From CAZXGD01 sp046350455 (GTDB lineage Bacteria > Planctomycetota > Phycisphaerae > Phycisphaerales > SM1A02), in the NCBI GenBank assembly GCA_046350455.1, contig JAXMAM010000045.1, positions 1 to 14,270 of the forward strand: a stretch of 14,270 nt of DNA. Reading direction: 5' to 3'. Each line of letters begins with the position of its first letter. The stretch's first letter is position 1. The notes beneath the pieces were generated by a model. It was not told the DNA's origin. It searched no databases and saw only the letters and a program-made list of their open reading frames with translations. The translations under genes were made by a program, and so were the position numbers. Below are positions 12,384 through 14,270 of this stretch, piece by piece.

Positions 12384-14270
12384 GACCAGGCGCACCACCA
12401 TGCTGCTCTTGCCATAGATCACCTGCAGCACAAAGCCTTCAGGTGGAGCTGGCAATGCCACACGGCGGAAGCTTCCCTGCATCTGCGCGCTCCGCAGCAC
12501 CGTCCACTCTGCACCCGAGACAGGCGCAAAGCCAGGCTGCCATGCCAGCACCAGCGTGCCGTCCAGCCGCAGCGTGCCCAGCGTGGTCACGCTGCCGCTG
12601 TCCTCTGCAGAGCCAAGCCGCAGGCTCAGGCTGTCTGCCGAAGCCAGGTTGACATCGCCCTTCAGCAGCACTGCGGTGTCAACCACCCAGTGCACGCCCT
12701 TGGTGTCTGGATCGGCTGGATCACCAGCGGTGCCGTCACCACCGCCGCCGCTGTTGCCAGCCCCGCTGCTGCTGTCGGTCTGGCCACCGCCGCCCTGCAC
12801 GGGCGGCTCGGTGCCGCCATCGGACATGCCTGGCTGTTCACCCGTGGCAGGCGGCTGCTCAAGCCCTGCAGCAGAACCACCGGTGCCAGTGTCTGACTCG
12901 TCGCCACGCGGACGCCAGCCCACATCGCTTGGGCTGTTCACCCCAACGCCCGCAGGAGACACAGCCGCCACGCTGTACTGGTAGCGCACGCCAGGCGTGG
13001 CAGTCTTGTCGTTCCAGTTGGCGGTGGCGATCGGGCCAAACACCTTCGATCCCGCGTGGCCCGGCCGCATCCTGGTCACCTGGTAGCCCGTGGCGCCCGG
13101 CACTGTCTGCCACTTCACCTGCACATAGTCCTTGAAGGTGCCGTCGCTGGCCAGCACGGTCTGTGGAACCGGCAGGCTGCGCCAGCCTGTCTCCACCGCG
13201 CTCTGCGGTGTGGTGCCAAGCGCGTGAATGGCCCGCACGGTGTAGGAGCGCAGCACACCAGGCGCTGCGTTGATGTCCGTCCAGTTCTTGGTGTTGCCCA
13301 GCGTGGCCACCAGAACCGGCGCAGCGGGCGAGTTGCTGGCGTAGACCTGGTACCCCGTGGCGCCAGTGACAGCCGTCCACCGCACCACCACGCTGCTGGT
13401 GCTGGTGCCGTCGTCCGCGGTCACCGTGGGGCCTGCGCGGTTCATCCATCCGGTGTCAGCAGGGCCAGTGGCGCTCTCTGTGGCGCCGTTCAGGCTGGAC
13501 ACCGCGTACGAGCATGTGGTCAGCGCGGGTGCGGTGGTGTCGTTGTAGGCCAGCGTGCCTGCAGGCAGCGTGCTCAGCAGCGCAAGCGTGCCGCCGTTCA
13601 CAGATCGCCACAGCTTGTAGCCAGTGCTTCCCGCCACCGCGTCCCAGGTCACGCGGATCTTGTCGGTGAAGGTGCCGTCGCTGGCGGCAGTGTTGGTGGG
13701 GCCTGGCGTGTTGCGCCAGCCAGTCTCAAAGGCGCTGGCCTGCGTGGCGCCCGCGCTGCTGAAGGCGCGGATGCGGTACTGCACCGTCACTGAAACAGGC
13801 GCAGTGGTGTCGTCATACAGCGTGTTGTCTGCGCTGATGTTGGCCAGGATGGTCTCGCTCTGTCCGGGCAGCGTGCGCTGAATGCGATAGCTGACCGCGC
13901 CAGGCACTGCGTTCCAGGTCAGGCGGATCTTGTCGGAATAGGTGCCGTCGCTGGCTGCCAGACCGCTGGGCGGATCCAGGTTGCGCCAGCCAGTGTCGGT
14001 GGTGCTGAGCGCGGTGGTGCCCAGCGCATGGATGGCCTGCACGGCATAGGTCCACACCACGCCAGCCTGCGCTGGGTCTGCGTAGGTGAGTGTGCCAGCG
14101 GCCACCGTGGCCACCTGCTGCAGGTTGGCAGCGCTGCTGCCGCGCCAGATGGCATAGCCCGTGGAGCCAGAGACCGCTGCCCACGACAGGTTGACCGCCA
14201 GCGTGCTGCTGCCGTCTGTGGCGGTGAAGCTGGCTGGTGCGGCCACGTTGCGCCAGCCTGTGTCGCCCAC
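12345..14270 (-). CDS. Fibronectin type III repeat protein, C-terminal 641 residues
   Basis: The frame is open to the right edge, so the N-terminus, including any signal peptide, is missing. Numbered from the edge, residues 5-450 are five fibronectin type III modules of 88-90 residues. Each starts GWRN, GWMN or GWRS and has a SDGT...VTW.AVPGATGY core and a Y.V.A.... second half. Residues 451-524 are a Gly/Ser/Asp/Pro-rich linker. Residues 525-629 look like a beta-structured end domain (LKGDVNLASADSLSLRLGS, GTLRLDGTLVLAW, GFAPVSGAEWTVLRS, GSFRRVALPAPPEGF, MVVRLV). That pattern resembles the region which in many planctomycete surface proteins precedes a sorting signal. No PEP-CTERM-like tail is present; the chain ends SAHAGLGAADEQ. 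The protein is probably exported and adhesive or structural, but this is inferred. Its 3' end overlaps the convergent gene by 39 bp. Confidence 0.85.
   Translation of the reverse strand: MGDTGWRNVAAPASFTATDGSSTLAVNLSWAAVSGSTGYAIWRGSSAANLQQVATVAAGTLTYADPAQAGVVWTYAVQAIHALGTTALSTTDTGWRNLDPPSGLAASDGTYSDKIRLTWNAVPGAVSYRIQRTLPGQSETILANISADNTLYDDTTAPVSVTVQYRIRAFSSAGATQASAFETGWRNTPGPTNTAASDGTFTDKIRVTWDAVAGSTGYKLWRSVNGGTLALLSTLPAGTLAYNDTTAPALTTCSYAVSSLNGATESATGPADTGWMNRAGPTVTADDGTSTSSVVVRWTAVTGATGYQVYASNSPAAPVLVATLGNTKNWTDINAAPGVLRSYTVRAIHALGTTPQSAVETGWRSLPVPQTVLASDGTFKDYVQVKWQTVPGATGYQVTRMRPGHAGSKVFGPIATANWNDKTATPGVRYQYSVAAVSPAGVGVNSPSDVGWRPRGDESDTGTGGSAAGLEQPPATGEQPGMSDGGTEPPVQGGGGQTDSSSGAGNSGGGGDGTAGDPADPDTKGVHWVVDTAVLLKGDVNLASADSLSLRLGSAEDSGSVTTLGTLRLDGTLVLAWQPGFAPVSGAEWTVLRSAQMQGSFRRVALPAPPEGFVLQVIYGKSSMVVRLVSAHAGLGAADEQ
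12921..14258 (-). repeat. Five tandem fibronectin-III-coding units of about 267 bp
   Basis: Unit limits, by the GWRN-type start, are 13992-14258, 13722-13991, 13452-13721, 13188-13451 and 12921-13187. Recurrent sequence at each joint encodes ET/DT-GWRN, and each core encodes A(S/T)DGT followed 8-10 residues later by W.AV.G...Y. Units 1 and 4 share the stretch encoding AIHALGTT, and units 2, 3 and 5 share ASDGT(Y/F) then D, which suggests internal duplication followed by divergence. The array may continue past the right edge. Confidence 0.85.

Noticed and set aside
13056..13793. A 245-codon plus-strand frame opposite the fibronectin repeats.
   Set aside because: The repeats make sense only on the minus strand. 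The plus product is Arg/His/Gly-rich noise.
12921..14258. The regular spacing of about 267 bp considered as a non-coding tandem repeat or CRISPR-like array.
   Set aside because: The period is a whole number of codons and matches the fibronectin-III module length. There are no short identical repeats with unique spacers.

Overview
The window is GC-rich and gene-dense, and it most likely comes from a planctomycete, probably of the class Phycisphaerae. This is inferred from the protein content. There are two secreted proteins with PEP-CTERM-like tails of the VPGPG/VPAPG type, a lipoprotein with the TIGR03067 domain that is multiplied in planctomycetes, and a membrane protein with a C-x2-C...C-x2-C zinc ribbon. 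There is also a long secreted fibronectin-III repeat protein and a HEAT-extended M1 aminopeptidase. No rRNA, tRNA, CRISPR array, transposon or phage gene was seen.

Left part (1-3282, plus strand): the end of a Cdd1-like helix-hairpin-helix gene; a membrane fatty acid desaturase behind a strong Shine-Dalgarno site; a conserved-looking membrane protein gene broken by three single-base frameshifts; a predicted ABC-type ATPase (COG3910-like) overlapping it by ATGA; and a small membrane protein. A GC-rich hairpin separates this block from a convergent gene.

Middle part (3359-6001): a minus-strand PEP-CTERM-like protein with a TQXA-like core, a 288-bp divergent intergenic region, then a plus-strand lipoprotein, a VOC (glyoxalase-fold) protein and a second PEP-CTERM-like protein. 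The last of these ends one base from the convergent aminopeptidase gene.

Right part (6003-14270): a minus-strand exported M1 aminopeptidase with C-terminal HEAT repeats, divergent from a long CTP synthase gene (pyrG). pyrG heads a probable four-gene plus-strand run with a tetraspan membrane protein, a zinc-ribbon membrane protein and a two-helix membrane protein. The run collides tail to tail, with a 39-bp overlap, with the 3' part of a large fibronectin-III repeat gene on the minus strand. That gene continues past the window edge.

No complete new system stands out. The points most worth a second look are the triple frameshift that returns to its own frame, the divergent and extended CTP synthase, the TQXA-like domain that lacks its glutamine, and small hairpins placed at three translation starts.
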